From contig NZ_MDEB01000004.1 of assembly GCF_002939945.1 (NCBI RefSeq), positions 186,001-250,000 of the forward strand: a DNA stretch of 64,000 nt, read 5' to 3'. The translations under genes were made by a program, and so were the position numbers. Below the pieces are notes generated by a model that did not search any database, was not told the origin of the DNA, and worked only from the letters and a program-made list of their open reading frames with translations. Below, piece after piece: positions 36,615-46,158 of this stretch. The number at the start of each line of letters is the position of its first letter. Within the stretch, counting starts at the first letter, position 1. The stretch comes from Xanthomonas arboricola pv. populi (GTDB taxonomy: Bacteria > Pseudomonadota > Gammaproteobacteria > Xanthomonadales > Xanthomonadaceae).

Positions 36615-36966
36615 TGCCGCGTCGCGGCCGCCGGGTTGGGAGGGGACTGGGCAACCGGTGTGGCGTCGTCAGCTGACGTCGGTCGAGCGCAAGGGCGATG
36701 GCGGTGGCTGCCAACGATCCGCCAGTGATTGTGGGCCGTCTGCGAGCGCCCATCTGCGCAATGGCGCCGCCGTTTCGGGCATTGCGTCACGGCGTCTGCG
36801 TACCTGACGAAGCGAGGTGTGTGATTCCGATGTTGCGCGCGCGTTCCGGCGATCGCCATTGCTAGGGTGTACCTCGTGGGTTGTATCGGACTGTGCTGCA
36901 TGACGGCAGCCGGGCCTGGCGCAGAGACCAGGCCACGACTGCAGCAGCGCGATGCAGGAGGGATGC
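36615..36966. other. 352-bp interval before the GHL10-type hydrolase
   Basis: I see no gene or repeat here. The stretch near 36860-36900 is the least GC-rich and could hold a promoter. Confidence 0.4.
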
Positions 36967-38352
36967 GTGAAGAAGACGGCTGAAGAACAAGACAGCACGC
37001 GTGCGGCGCGGCCTGCCGTGCAGCAGACGGATCAAGCGCCCCGGGCAATGTCTGCAGCGGACCGGGATGCGGCACCGGCCGGCGGCTCCCCCGCGATCGG
37101 TCGGCGGCGCTTTCTCGGTTTGGGTTCGGCAGCAATGGCCGCGGCCATGGTGGGGGTTCCAGCCAGCGCAGCCACGCCCTCGAGCGTTCAGATGCGCGCA
37201 ACCTGGATCACCAGCGTGTTCAATCTCGACTGGCCAAGCGCCGCGTCCGCACGGATCGTCGACCCTGCCGAGCGCGTCGAGGTACAGCAGCGGGAATTGC
37301 TGGCACTCGTCGATCAGGCCCAGGCGCTGCATCTGAATACCTTGGTCTTTCAGGTCAAGCCCTGTGCCGATGCGCTGTACCGCTCGCACATCCTGCCATG
37401 GTCGCCGGTCATGACCGGCGTTCTAGGCAAAGACCCGGGTTTCGACCCGCTGGCATTCTTGCTGCGGCATGCACATGCGCGGGGCATCCAGGTGCATGCC
37501 TGGCTCAATCCCTATCGTGTTTCGACCGGCCTGGACCAGGCCACGCTCGATGCGTTTGCCACTGCGTCGACCGATTCGCCCCAGAGCGTGTATCTGCGCC
37601 ACCCCGACTGGGTGGGCGTGGCGGCCAATCGGCTGGTGCTCGATCCAGGCATTCCGGCCGTGCGTCGCTGGATCTGTGGTGTGGTCGCGGAACTGGTGGC
37701 CTTCTACCACGTGGATGGGGTGCAGTTCGATGATTACTTCTACACCGAATCGGCGCAGTCTCCCCTCGACGACGCACAGAGCTATGCCGCCCATGGGGCC
37801 GGATTTGCCGACAAAGGGGATTGGCGCCGCGACAACACCTATCGATTGATGCGAGAGGTGGCCAGGACCATTCGGGCGATCAGGCCAGGGGTGGCATTTG
37901 GGGTCAGCCCGGCCGGGGTGTGGCGCAATCGTCGGGATGATCCCTTGGGTTCGGACACACAGGCCGGGGCGCCCGCATTCGATACCAGTTACGCCGACAC
38001 CCGCCGTTGGGTTCGCGAAGAACTCGTGGACTACATCGTGCCGCAGATTTATTGGCCGCTGGCACGCCAGACAGTGCGCTACGACACCATCGCACGCTGG
38101 TGGGCGGACACTGTGCGCGGTCGGCGCGTGCAACTCTATATCGGCATGGCGTTGTACAAGGTCGGCACTGCCAACGCGCTGGAGCCGGATTGGACAGTGG
38201 ACGGCGGTGTGCCCGAGATCGCTCGCCAGCTGGACGTGAATGCATCGCTGCCTGAGGTTGGCGGCTGCATGTTGTTTCGCCACGGATTTCTCGCTGCGGC
38301 CCAGACGCAACAGGTGGTGGACTATCTCACGCTGCGTTGGCAGAGCCCTTGA
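36967..38352 (+). CDS. Tat-exported GHL10-family glycosyl-hydrolase-like protein
   Basis: The 461-residue protein carries a twin-arginine signal (GRRRFLGLGSAAMAAAMVG, about residues 45-63) and a TIM-barrel domain of the GHL10/DUF187 type. Motifs are RATWITSVFNLDWP, NTLVFQVKPCADALY, HAWLNPYRV, GVQFDDYFY and VDYIVPQIYWP. Relatives in E. coli and Bacillus are predicted to act on peptidoglycan or other glycans. I chose GTG 36967 because AGGAGGG lies 5 bp upstream, within the codons of the alternative ATG 36952. Confidence 0.82.
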   Translation: MKKTAEEQDSTRAARPAVQQTDQAPRAMSAADRDAAPAGGSPAIGRRRFLGLGSAAMAAAMVGVPASAATPSSVQMRATWITSVFNLDWPSAASARIVDPAERVEVQQRELLALVDQAQALHLNTLVFQVKPCADALYRSHILPWSPVMTGVLGKDPGFDPLAFLLRHAHARGIQVHAWLNPYRVSTGLDQATLDAFATASTDSPQSVYLRHPDWVGVAANRLVLDPGIPAVRRWICGVVAELVAFYHVDGVQFDDYFYTESAQSPLDDAQSYAAHGAGFADKGDWRRDNTYRLMREVARTIRAIRPGVAFGVSPAGVWRNRRDDPLGSDTQAGAPAFDTSYADTRRWVREELVDYIVPQIYWPLARQTVRYDTIARWWADTVRGRRVQLYIGMALYKVGTANALEPDWTVDGGVPEIARQLDVNASLPEVGGCMLFRHGFLAAAQTQQVVDYLTLRWQSP

Positions 38353-38439
38353 AGCGATTGGCAAGACGCCTGCCCAGCCAATGAGCCGATGGAGTGCATG
38401 GAGTGCGCCGACGCTGCCCGTCCCACGCAGGCGTCCGAT

Positions 38440-38472
38440 CCGGTGCGGGGACGCACCGGTCGGCACGTGCCG
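38440..38472. terminator. Convergent-gene hairpins between the hydrolase and the diguanylate cyclase
   Basis: CCGGTGCG (38440-38447) and CGCACCGG (38452-38459) form an 8-bp stem with a 4-nt loop. A second perfect palindrome CGGCACGTGCCG (38461-38472) follows directly and ends at the stop codon of the cyclase gene. No T-run follows, so termination is not certain. Confidence 0.5.
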
Positions 38473-40101
38473 CTAATCGGCGCTGATCACGCGATTCTTG
38501 CCGGCCGACTTGGCGTCGTACATGGCGCGGTCGGCACGGCGGATGACATCGTCCTGGGCTTCGTCCAGATGGCGCAGCGCCACGCCGCCGCTGAAGCTGA
38601 TGAACACGCGTACGTCCTCGTGCAGCAGCGAGCGTTGCGCCAATGCGCGCTGCAGGCGGATCACCGCTGCGCTGGCTTCGAAGATGGTGGAGTCCGGCAA
38701 CAGCAGCACGAACTCCTCGCCGCCGAAGCGGGCGATGGCATCGGTAGTACGCAGCACCGACTTGGCCACGTCCACGGTATGGCGCAGCGCGGCGTCGCCA
38801 CCGGCGTGGCCATGGGTCTCGTTGAGACGGCGGAAGTCGTCCAGATCCAGCATCGCCACGCATAACGGTTGCCCGCCGCGCTGGGTACGGGCGGCTTCGC
38901 GCTGGAACAGTTCCTCGAAACCGCGGCGGTTCAGCGCGCCGGTCAGCTGGTCTTCGCGCACCAGCCCGGCCACGTCCTTGAGTTCCTGTTCGAGCGAGGC
39001 GATGCGCTGCTCGGCGTCTTCGACCTGGCGACGTGCGGCGAGCAGCTCGTCGCGCGCGGCCAGCGCTTGCGCCTGCACGCCGGCGGTGTCCTGCAACACG
39101 TCCTGCAGCAGGCGACTGAGGTCGGGAATGCTGCGAGCGTCGCCGATCGCCTGCGAATAGCCGGCAACGCGATCGTGGTACTCGGCGGTGCTGGTGGCCA
39201 TGCCATCGAGCCGGTCGACGAAGGACACCATCATCTCGCGCATGGCCGTCTTGGAGTCGGCAATGCCTTGCTTGAGCAGGCCCTGCTTGTAGATGACCTC
39301 GCGCAGGGTGCCGCGTGCCTGTTCGATTGAGCCGACATCCAGCGGCCCGGAGATCAGCTGCCGCACCACCGAGATCTGTCCCTGCAGCCAGCTGCGATCG
39401 TCGAGCAGTTCGCCGACGTTCTCCAGCAACAGATCGAACAGGCCGAGCAACAGGTTCTGCTGCTCGCTGGCATCTTCGGCACGCAGGCCGATCTGATGGC
39501 TCAGCTCGCGTAAGCGCTGTTCCAGGGTGACCAGCTCATGGCCGGGGCGCCAATGGCGCAGTGCCGATGCCAGGGTCTGCGCTTCTTCGGCCAGCTCCGG
39601 GCTACGCTGCAGCAGCGTGGCCAAGGCATTGCCCAGCGCGTGACGCAGCAGGTCGCGCAGTTGCTCGGCTTCAGTGCGCCCTTCGGCCAGCGAATCGCCG
39701 GTATCGATGGTGCGGATGTACTTGTCGATCAATTGCCGCAAGGCGCGGCCGTAGCCAGGCCAGTCGCCGGCCGCATAGGCCGCGCTCAGGCGCACGCCCA
39801 TGTCGCCGAGTTCGCCATGCAGGCTGGTGATGCCTTCGGCAAAGGCCAGCAACAAGGCCTCCGGATGCGCGGCATGCGAGAACAGGCGCATCAGCAGGGC
39901 GGTGGCGGCCGCCGGGTCGTGCGCGCCGGACTTGTTCTTGGCCGGCACCAGCTGATGCGCGGCCAGGCCTTGCCCAACGCGCTCGCTGCCGATCACGCTG
40001 GGCAGGGCGGCGGCCGGGCGTGCGCTGTCCGCGCCGCCCCAGGGCAGCAGGCGGCGCAGCCCGCCACGCGGGCGGCTTGGAAGTTCAGGCTGGTCTGCCA
40101 T
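38473..40101 (-). CDS. Diguanylate cyclase (GGDEF) with intact product-inhibition site
   Basis: The 542-residue soluble protein has a long helical N-terminal region (about 50-330), a coiled coil (about 340-380) and a C-terminal GGDEF domain. The signature is GGEEF (460-464), an active form. The I-site RTTD (451-454) is exactly five residues upstream, predicting feedback inhibition by cyclic di-GMP. No membrane segments or known sensor domain are visible. It diverges from the glycogen/trehalose operon. Confidence 0.92.
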   Translation of the reverse strand: MADQPELPSRPRGGLRRLLPWGGADSARPAAALPSVIGSERVGQGLAAHQLVPAKNKSGAHDPAAATALLMRLFSHAAHPEALLLAFAEGITSLHGELGDMGVRLSAAYAAGDWPGYGRALRQLIDKYIRTIDTGDSLAEGRTEAEQLRDLLRHALGNALATLLQRSPELAEEAQTLASALRHWRPGHELVTLEQRLRELSHQIGLRAEDASEQQNLLLGLFDLLLENVGELLDDRSWLQGQISVVRQLISGPLDVGSIEQARGTLREVIYKQGLLKQGIADSKTAMREMMVSFVDRLDGMATSTAEYHDRVAGYSQAIGDARSIPDLSRLLQDVLQDTAGVQAQALAARDELLAARRQVEDAEQRIASLEQELKDVAGLVREDQLTGALNRRGFEELFQREAARTQRGGQPLCVAMLDLDDFRRLNETHGHAGGDAALRHTVDVAKSVLRTTDAIARFGGEEFVLLLPDSTIFEASAAVIRLQRALAQRSLLHEDVRVFISFSGGVALRHLDEAQDDVIRRADRAMYDAKSAGKNRVISAD

Positions 40102-40586
40102 GCGCCGGGATCTCGAAAAGTCTTGGTGCCATCGCTGGTTATCGGCGCGCAGGCGTTGCGCTTAAGCGGTCTGGACGGGTCTGCGCAGTTCCATCATGCG
40201 CGCTCGATGCCGGGCGATGGGCGAAAGCCGATGTAAATGTGTGGCTGAACAAGTCAGGCGGATGATGGCGGGCGCCGCCGCCATCGCCCGCTTTCGGTGC
40301 GTTTCAACAACCGCGCACCACGACAGGGATGTCATCGCACGGCAAGGCGCCGCTTATACCAGTAGGCATGCGCGACCATGCGCAGGGGAATGGCGGTGTC
40401 GCAGAAAAGTCAGCACGTATTCACGCATATTTTATTTGCCCGGGGTGTAGATTCATCTCAAGGACAACGTGGAGTACGCGCGTTGGCCCCGCTCCTCATT
40501 CGTAGCAGGTCGTCTGGCCGAGTCGGCAGATGATGGTTGTCGCTTCGCTGTTTTCCGTCTCCACCCACTTTACGACGGACGTTTAG
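40102..40586. other. 485-bp interval upstream of the glycogen/trehalose operon
   Basis: It holds the promoters of the diguanylate cyclase (leftward) and of glgA (rightward). The AT-rich patch near 40410-40460 (ATTCACGCATATTTTATTTG) is the best promoter candidate for glgA. I see no repeat or small gene. Confidence 0.45.
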
Positions 40587-42170
40587 ATGGTTGCCATGAT
40601 GCCGCTTCACGCCACTACCGCACGTTTCGAGCGCAGCACGATGCTCCCCACTCTGAAGAAGAGCGGGCGACCGCGTGATGCACGCGGCCGCTTCATTCGC
40701 CATCACGAGCGTCTGCCGGTGTCGCCGGTCGATACCCGTGGGGCCTTGTTTGTGGTGTCGGAGATGGCGGACTTCATCAAGGCGGGCGGTCTGGGCGACG
40801 TGGCTGCGGCGCTGCCACGCGCGCTGCGCCATCGCTACGACGTCCGGGTGCTGATCCCCGGCTACCGCGCAGTGCTGGCGCGCGCGGGCAAGGTGGAGAT
40901 CGTCGGCCGGGTATTGGCGCATGCGGCACTGCCGGCCTGCGACATCGGCCGCATCGTGCAATCGGACGGTCTGCCGATCTACATCCTGCTGTCCAAGGAA
41001 TTGTTCGAACGCGACGGCTCGCCCTACGTGAGCACCAGCGGCTCGGAGTTCGAAGACAACGCGATTCGCTTCGCCACCCTGTCGCATGCCGCCGCGCAGA
41101 TCGCCGCCGGCCATGCCGGACTGGGCTGGAAGCCGCGCCTGCTGCACCTCAACGACTGGCCGTGTGCACTGGCGGCCGCCTATGTGCGCTGGTCCGGCGG
41201 CACCACGCCGTGCCTGTTGACCATCCATAACCTGGCCTACCAGGGCCTGGTGCCGTATTCGATGGCCGCTGCGCTGGGCATCCCCGCCGAGCGTGTGGCC
41301 GAGCTGGAATTTTATGGGCAGATGTCGTTCCTGCGTGGCGGCATCGTGCATGCCGACCACGTCAACACGGTCAGCGTCAGCTATGCCCAGCAGATCACCG
41401 GCCCGGCGCAGGGCTGTGGCCTGGACCGCCTGCTGGCCGGTCGCGCCGCCAAGGGCGCGCTGACCGGCATCGTCAACGGCATCGACGCCAGCTGGGACCC
41501 GCGCACCGACGCACATCTGGACACGCATTTCAGCGTGAACCAGTGGCAGGGCCGTCAGGCCAACGCTGCGCAGGTGCGCAAGGCCTTCGGGCTGCGCGAG
41601 AACACCGGCCCGCTGTTTGCGGTGGTATCGCGGCTGGTGCACCAGAAGGGCCTGGACCTGATTTGCGAGGTCGCCCCGCAGATCGTGGCGGCCGGCGGCC
41701 AGATCGCGGTGATCGGCGGCGGCGAGCCGGAGATCGAGCAGCAGGTCGCCGAGCTGACCCGGCGCTATCCCGGCCAGGTCGGTGCCTTCATCGGTTTCGA
41801 GGAAGGCCTGGCGCGGCGCATGTTTGCCGGCGCCGATTTCCTGCTGATGCCGTCGCGCTTCGAGCCCTGCGGCCTGAGCCAGATGTACGCGCAGCGCTTT
41901 GGCTGCCTGCCGATCGCGCACGCCACTGGTGGTCTGATCGACACGGTGGATGACGGCGTCACCGGTTTCCTGTTCCAGCATGCCAGCGTCGAGGCGTTGC
42001 GCCGTTGCCTGGAGCGCGCATTCCGCACCTTCCGCCTGCCCAGCCTGCTGTCGGCAATGCGCCGCGCGGCGATGTTGCGTCCCAGTGGCTGGGATGTGGC
42101 GGGCAAGAAGTACCTCTCGCTGTACGAACGCACCGCCGCAACCGCCCCGGCGCTTGCGACGGTGTCGTGA
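40587..42170 (+). CDS. glgA: Glycogen synthase
   Basis: The 527-residue GT5 enzyme extends alpha-1,4-glucan from ADP-glucose. The ADP-glucose-binding motif KAGGLGDV is at about 65-72. [20 protein letters not shown] and a C-terminal [18 protein letters not shown] are typical. It has about 50 residues more at the N-terminus than E. coli GlgA, a basic stretch ([19 protein letters not shown]) of unclear role. Internal starts at ATG 40599 or 40641 are possible. The stop overlaps the glgB GTG start. Confidence 0.93.
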   Translation: MVAMMPLHATTARFERSTMLPTLKKSGRPRDARGRFIRHHERLPVSPVDTRGALFVVSEMADFIKAGGLGDVAAALPRALRHRYDVRVLIPGYRAVLARAGKVEIVGRVLAHAALPACDIGRIVQSDGLPIYILLSKELFERDGSPYVSTSGSEFEDNAIRFATLSHAAAQIAAGHAGLGWKPRLLHLNDWPCALAAAYVRWSGGTTPCLLTIHNLAYQGLVPYSMAAALGIPAERVAELEFYGQMSFLRGGIVHADHVNTVSVSYAQQITGPAQGCGLDRLLAGRAAKGALTGIVNGIDASWDPRTDAHLDTHFSVNQWQGRQANAAQVRKAFGLRENTGPLFAVVSRLVHQKGLDLICEVAPQIVAAGGQIAVIGGGEPEIEQQVAELTRRYPGQVGAFIGFEEGLARRMFAGADFLLMPSRFEPCGLSQMYAQRFGCLPIAHATGGLIDTVDDGVTGFLFQHASVEALRRCLERAFRTFRLPSLLSAMRRAAMLRPSGWDVAGKKYLSLYERTAATAPALATVS

Positions 42171-44398
42171 GCGAACGGTTGGGCGTGCAGGGGCAGGAGA
42201 CGGAAGCGTCGGCGGTGACCATGGACGGGATGTCGGATTCAGCGCAAAGCGTGCAGGCGCTGGCCGATGGCCTGCCTGCCGATGCATTCGCGGTATTGGG
42301 CCCGCATTCCCAGGCCGGCGGCCGCCGGCTGGTGCGCGTATTGGCGCCCGGTGCCGAGGCGATGGGCCTGATCGATCCGCGCGGCAAGTTGCTGGCGCGC
42401 ATGCAGGCCGGCCCGGTCGATGGTGTGTTCGAGGGCACGCTGGCGGTCGAAGGCCCGTATCGGCTGCGCATCGTGTGGCCGGACGTGGTGCAGGAGATCG
42501 AAGACCCTTACGCCTTTGCCGCCACGCTGGACGAATCCATCCTGCTGCAGATCGCTGCCGGCGACGGCCAGGCGTTGCGTTGCGCCCTGGGTGCCCGGCA
42601 CCTGCGCTGCGACGATGTGCCTGGGGTGCGCTTTGCGGTGTGGGCGCCGCATGCGCAGCGCGTGGCGGTGGTGGGCGATTTCAATGGCTGGGACGTGCGC
42701 CGGCACCCGATGCGCCCGCGCATCGGCGGGTTCTGGGAGCTGTTCCTGCCGCGTGTGGAAGCCGGCACGCGTTACAAGTACGCCATCACCGCTGCCGATG
42801 GCCGCGTGCTGCTCAAGGCCGACCCGGTGGCGCGCCAGAGCGAATTGCCGCCGGCCACCGCCTCGGTGGTGCCGGGTGCGGCAGCGTTCGGCTGGACCGA
42901 CGCCGCCTGGATGGCCGCGCGCGATGCCAGTGCCGCACCGGCGCCGCTGTCCATCTATGAAGTGCATGCCGCGTCCTGGCGGCGCGATGGGCACAACCAG
43001 CCGCTGGACTGGCCAGGGCTGGCCGCACAACTGATTCCCTACGTGCAGCAGCTCGGCTTCACCCATATCGAGTTGCTGCCGATCACCGAACATCCGTTCG
43101 GCGGCTCCTGGGGCTACCAACCGCTGGGGCTGTACGCGCCGACGGCGCGCCACGGCAGCCCGGACGGGTTTGCCCAGTTCGTCGACGCCTGTCATCGCGC
43201 CGGCATCGGCGTGATCCTGGACTGGGTCAGCGCGCACTTCCCCGATGACGCCCACGGCCTGGCGCAGTTCGACGGCGCGGCGGTGTACGAGCATGCCGAC
43301 CCGCGCGAGGGCATGCATCGCGACTGGAATACGCTGATCTACAACTACGGCCGGCCCGAAGTGACCGCCTACCTGCTGGGCAGCGCGCTGGAGTGGATCG
43401 ACCACTACCATCTCGACGGCCTGCGCGTGGATGCAGTGGCCTCGATGCTGTACCGCGACTACGGCCGTGCCGAGGGCGAGTGGGTGCCCAACGCGCATGG
43501 CGGCCGCGAGAATCTGGAAGCGGTCGCCTTCCTGCGCCAGCTCAACAGCGAGATCGCCACGCGCTTTCCCGGTGTGCTGACCATCGCCGAAGAGTCCACC
43601 GCCTGGCCGGGCGTGACCGCGCCGATCAGCGCTGGCGGCCTGGGCTTCACCCACAAATGGAACATGGGCTGGATGCACGACACGCTGAGCTACATGCAGC
43701 GCGATCCGGCCGAGCGTGCGCAGCACCATAGCCAGCTCACCTTCGGTCTGGTATACGCGTTCTCCGAGCGTTTCGTACTGCCGATCTCGCATGACGAAGT
43801 GGTGCACGGCACCGGTGGCCTGCTCGGGCAGATGCCCGGCGACGACTGGCGGCGCTTTGCCAACCTGCGCGCGTATCTGGCGCTGATGTGGGCGCATCCG
43901 GGCGACAAACTGCTGTTCATGGGCGCCGAATTCGGCCAGTGGAACGACTGGAATCACGATCAATCGCTGGACTGGCATCTGCTCGACGGGGCCGCGCATC
44001 GCGGCGTGCAGCAACTGGTCGGCGATCTCAATGCCGCATTGCGACGGGTGCCGGCGCTGTATCGCGGCACGCATCGTGCCGACGGCTTCGACTGGAGCGT
44101 GGCCGACGACGCGCGCAACAGCGTGCTGGCGTTCATCCGCCACGATCCCGAGGGCGGCGCACCCTTGCTGGCGGTGAGCAACCTCACTCCGCAACCGCAC
44201 CACGACTATTGCGTCGGCGTGCCGCGTGCCGGCGGCTGGCGCGAAATCCTCAACACCGACAGTGCCCATTACGGTGGCAGCAACCTCGGCAACAGCGGTC
44301 GCCTGGCGACCGAGCCGATGGGCATGCACGGGCACGCACAACGCCTGCGCCTGACCCTACCGCCGCTGGCCACGATCTATCTGCAAGCGGAGAAATAG
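42167..44398 (+). CDS. glgB: 1,4-alpha-glucan branching enzyme
   Basis: The 743-residue GH13 enzyme introduces alpha-1,6 branches. It has two N-terminal CBM48-like modules (about 25-230) and the catalytic barrel with [19 protein letters not shown], nucleophile region [14 protein letters not shown] and acid/base region [12 protein letters not shown] use GTG 42167, which overlaps the glgA stop as GTGA; ATG 42221 or 42230 are alternatives. The stop is 2 bp before treZ. Confidence 0.92.
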   Translation: MSERLGVQGQETEASAVTMDGMSDSAQSVQALADGLPADAFAVLGPHSQAGGRRLVRVLAPGAEAMGLIDPRGKLLARMQAGPVDGVFEGTLAVEGPYRLRIVWPDVVQEIEDPYAFAATLDESILLQIAAGDGQALRCALGARHLRCDDVPGVRFAVWAPHAQRVAVVGDFNGWDVRRHPMRPRIGGFWELFLPRVEAGTRYKYAITAADGRVLLKADPVARQSELPPATASVVPGAAAFGWTDAAWMAARDASAAPAPLSIYEVHAASWRRDGHNQPLDWPGLAAQLIPYVQQLGFTHIELLPITEHPFGGSWGYQPLGLYAPTARHGSPDGFAQFVDACHRAGIGVILDWVSAHFPDDAHGLAQFDGAAVYEHADPREGMHRDWNTLIYNYGRPEVTAYLLGSALEWIDHYHLDGLRVDAVASMLYRDYGRAEGEWVPNAHGGRENLEAVAFLRQLNSEIATRFPGVLTIAEESTAWPGVTAPISAGGLGFTHKWNMGWMHDTLSYMQRDPAERAQHHSQLTFGLVYAFSERFVLPISHDEVVHGTGGLLGQMPGDDWRRFANLRAYLALMWAHPGDKLLFMGAEFGQWNDWNHDQSLDWHLLDGAAHRGVQQLVGDLNAALRRVPALYRGTHRADGFDWSVADDARNSVLAFIRHDPEGGAPLLAVSNLTPQPHHDYCVGVPRAGGWREILNTDSAHYGGSNLGNSGRLATEPMGMHGHAQRLRLTLPPLATIYLQAEK

Positions 44399-44400
44399 CA

Positions 44401-46158
44401 ATGAACGAGCGCAATGACACCACGCCGGCATGGGGCGCATGGCCAGCGGGTGAGGGACAGGTGCGCTTCGCGCTCTGGGCACCGGATGCCAGCAGCGTGG
44501 AGGTGGTCTTCGACGACGGCGCGCGCGTCGCGCTGCAGGCCGCGCAGGATGGCTTCTTCAGCGCGGCGATCGCCTGCGCGGCGGATGCGCGCTATCGCTA
44601 CAGTGTCGATGGCGGCGAACCGGTACCGGATCCGGCCTCGCGCTGGCAGCCCGAGGGCGTGCATGGCCCCAGCGCCGTGCAGCCAACCGATGGCTACGCC
44701 TGGCAGAACACCCAGTGGCAGGGACGGCCATGGGACGAGGCGGTGATCTACGAACTGCATGTCGGCACCTGCGGCGGCTATGCCGGCGTGCAGGCGCAAT
44801 TGCCGCAGCTGGCGGCGATGGGCATCACCGCGATCGAGCTGATGCCGCTGAGCGCATTTCCGGGCGCGCACAACTGGGGCTACGACGGCGTGCTGCCGTA
44901 CGCGCCGGTGGAAGCCTATGGCACGCCGGACCAGTTGAAGGCGCTGATCGACGCCGCGCACGGACACGGCCTGATGGTGTTGCTGGATGTGGTCTACAAC
45001 CACTTCGGCCCGGACGGCAATTATCTGCACAGCTATGCCGCCCCGTTCTTCAACGAGGACAAGCCCACTCCGTGGGGCGCGGCGATCGATTTCCGCAAGC
45101 CGCAGGTGCAGCGTTACTTTCTCGACAATGCGCTGATGTGGCTGCACGAATACGGTTTTGACGGCCTGCGCCTGGACGCGGTGCATGCGATCACGCCGAA
45201 CGCGTTCCTGGATACCCTGCGCGAGACCGTGCAGGCCAGCCTGCCGGCCGGCCGCCACGTGCACCTGGTGCTGGAAAACGAGGCCAACCAGGCCTCGCAG
45301 CTGCAACGCGGCTACACCGCGCAATGGGACGACGATTTCCACAACGCCCTGCATGTGCTGCTGACCGGCGAGGAGGAAGGCTATTACGCGGCCTTCGCCG
45401 ACAAGCCCACCGAGCACCTGGCGCGTGTGCTCGGCGAAGGCTTCGCCTACCAGGGCGAGCCGGACCCGCGCGGGCATGTGCGTGGCGAGCCGAGCGGGGC
45501 GCTGCCGCCGCACAAGTTCGTGGTCTTCGCGCAGAACCACGACCAGATCGGCAACCGTGCGCGCGGCGAGCGGCTGAGCGTGCTGGTCTCGCCGCAACGC
45601 CTGCGCGCTGCGCTGGCACTGACGGCGCTGACGCCGATGATTCCGCTGTTCTTCATGGGCGAGCCGTGGGGCGCCACGCAGCCATTTCTGTTCTTCACCG
45701 ACTTCGGCCCGCCGCTGGACGATGCGGTGCGCGAAGGGCGGCGTCGCGAATTCGCGCACTTCGCCGCATTCGCCGACGAAGCGCAGCGCGCCACCATTCC
45801 CGATCCGAACAGCCACGACACCTTTGCCGCCTCGCGCTCGCCGATCGAAGACGCCGCGCAAGGCGACGGCGCGCAGTGGACAGCCTGGTTCACCGCGCTG
45901 CTGGGCGTGCGCCGCCAGTGGCTGGTACCGGCGCTGGCACAGGCGCGCGCCGTGGGCGCCAAGGTGCTGGCCGACGGTGCAGTGACCGCCAGCTGGGAAT
46001 TGCCTGGCGGGCTGTGGCATATCGCCTTCAACGTCGGGGCCTCTGCGGTGCCGATGCCGCCGCTGCGCGGACGCGTGGCGCATGTCGAAAACGTCGCTGC
46101 CGACGCGCAGCAGTTGCCGGTCGATGGCTTCATCGCCTGGCACGAGGCGCGCGCATGA
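44401..46158 (+). CDS. treZ: Malto-oligosyltrehalose trehalohydrolase
   Basis: The 585-residue GH13 enzyme releases trehalose from the malto-oligosyl-trehalose made by TreY. The N-terminal beta-domain is followed by GVQAQLPQLAAMGITAIELMPL, NWGYDGVLPYAPVEAYG, nucleophile region FDGLRLDAVHAI, acid/base region LVLENEANQAS and AQNHDQIGNRARG. All fit TreZ. It is coupled to malQ by an ATGA overlap. Confidence 0.93.
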   Translation: MNERNDTTPAWGAWPAGEGQVRFALWAPDASSVEVVFDDGARVALQAAQDGFFSAAIACAADARYRYSVDGGEPVPDPASRWQPEGVHGPSAVQPTDGYAWQNTQWQGRPWDEAVIYELHVGTCGGYAGVQAQLPQLAAMGITAIELMPLSAFPGAHNWGYDGVLPYAPVEAYGTPDQLKALIDAAHGHGLMVLLDVVYNHFGPDGNYLHSYAAPFFNEDKPTPWGAAIDFRKPQVQRYFLDNALMWLHEYGFDGLRLDAVHAITPNAFLDTLRETVQASLPAGRHVHLVLENEANQASQLQRGYTAQWDDDFHNALHVLLTGEEEGYYAAFADKPTEHLARVLGEGFAYQGEPDPRGHVRGEPSGALPPHKFVVFAQNHDQIGNRARGERLSVLVSPQRLRAALALTALTPMIPLFFMGEPWGATQPFLFFTDFGPPLDDAVREGRRREFAHFAAFADEAQRATIPDPNSHDTFAASRSPIEDAAQGDGAQWTAWFTALLGVRRQWLVPALAQARAVGAKVLADGAVTASWELPGGLWHIAFNVGASAVPMPPLRGRVAHVENVAADAQQLPVDGFIAWHEARA

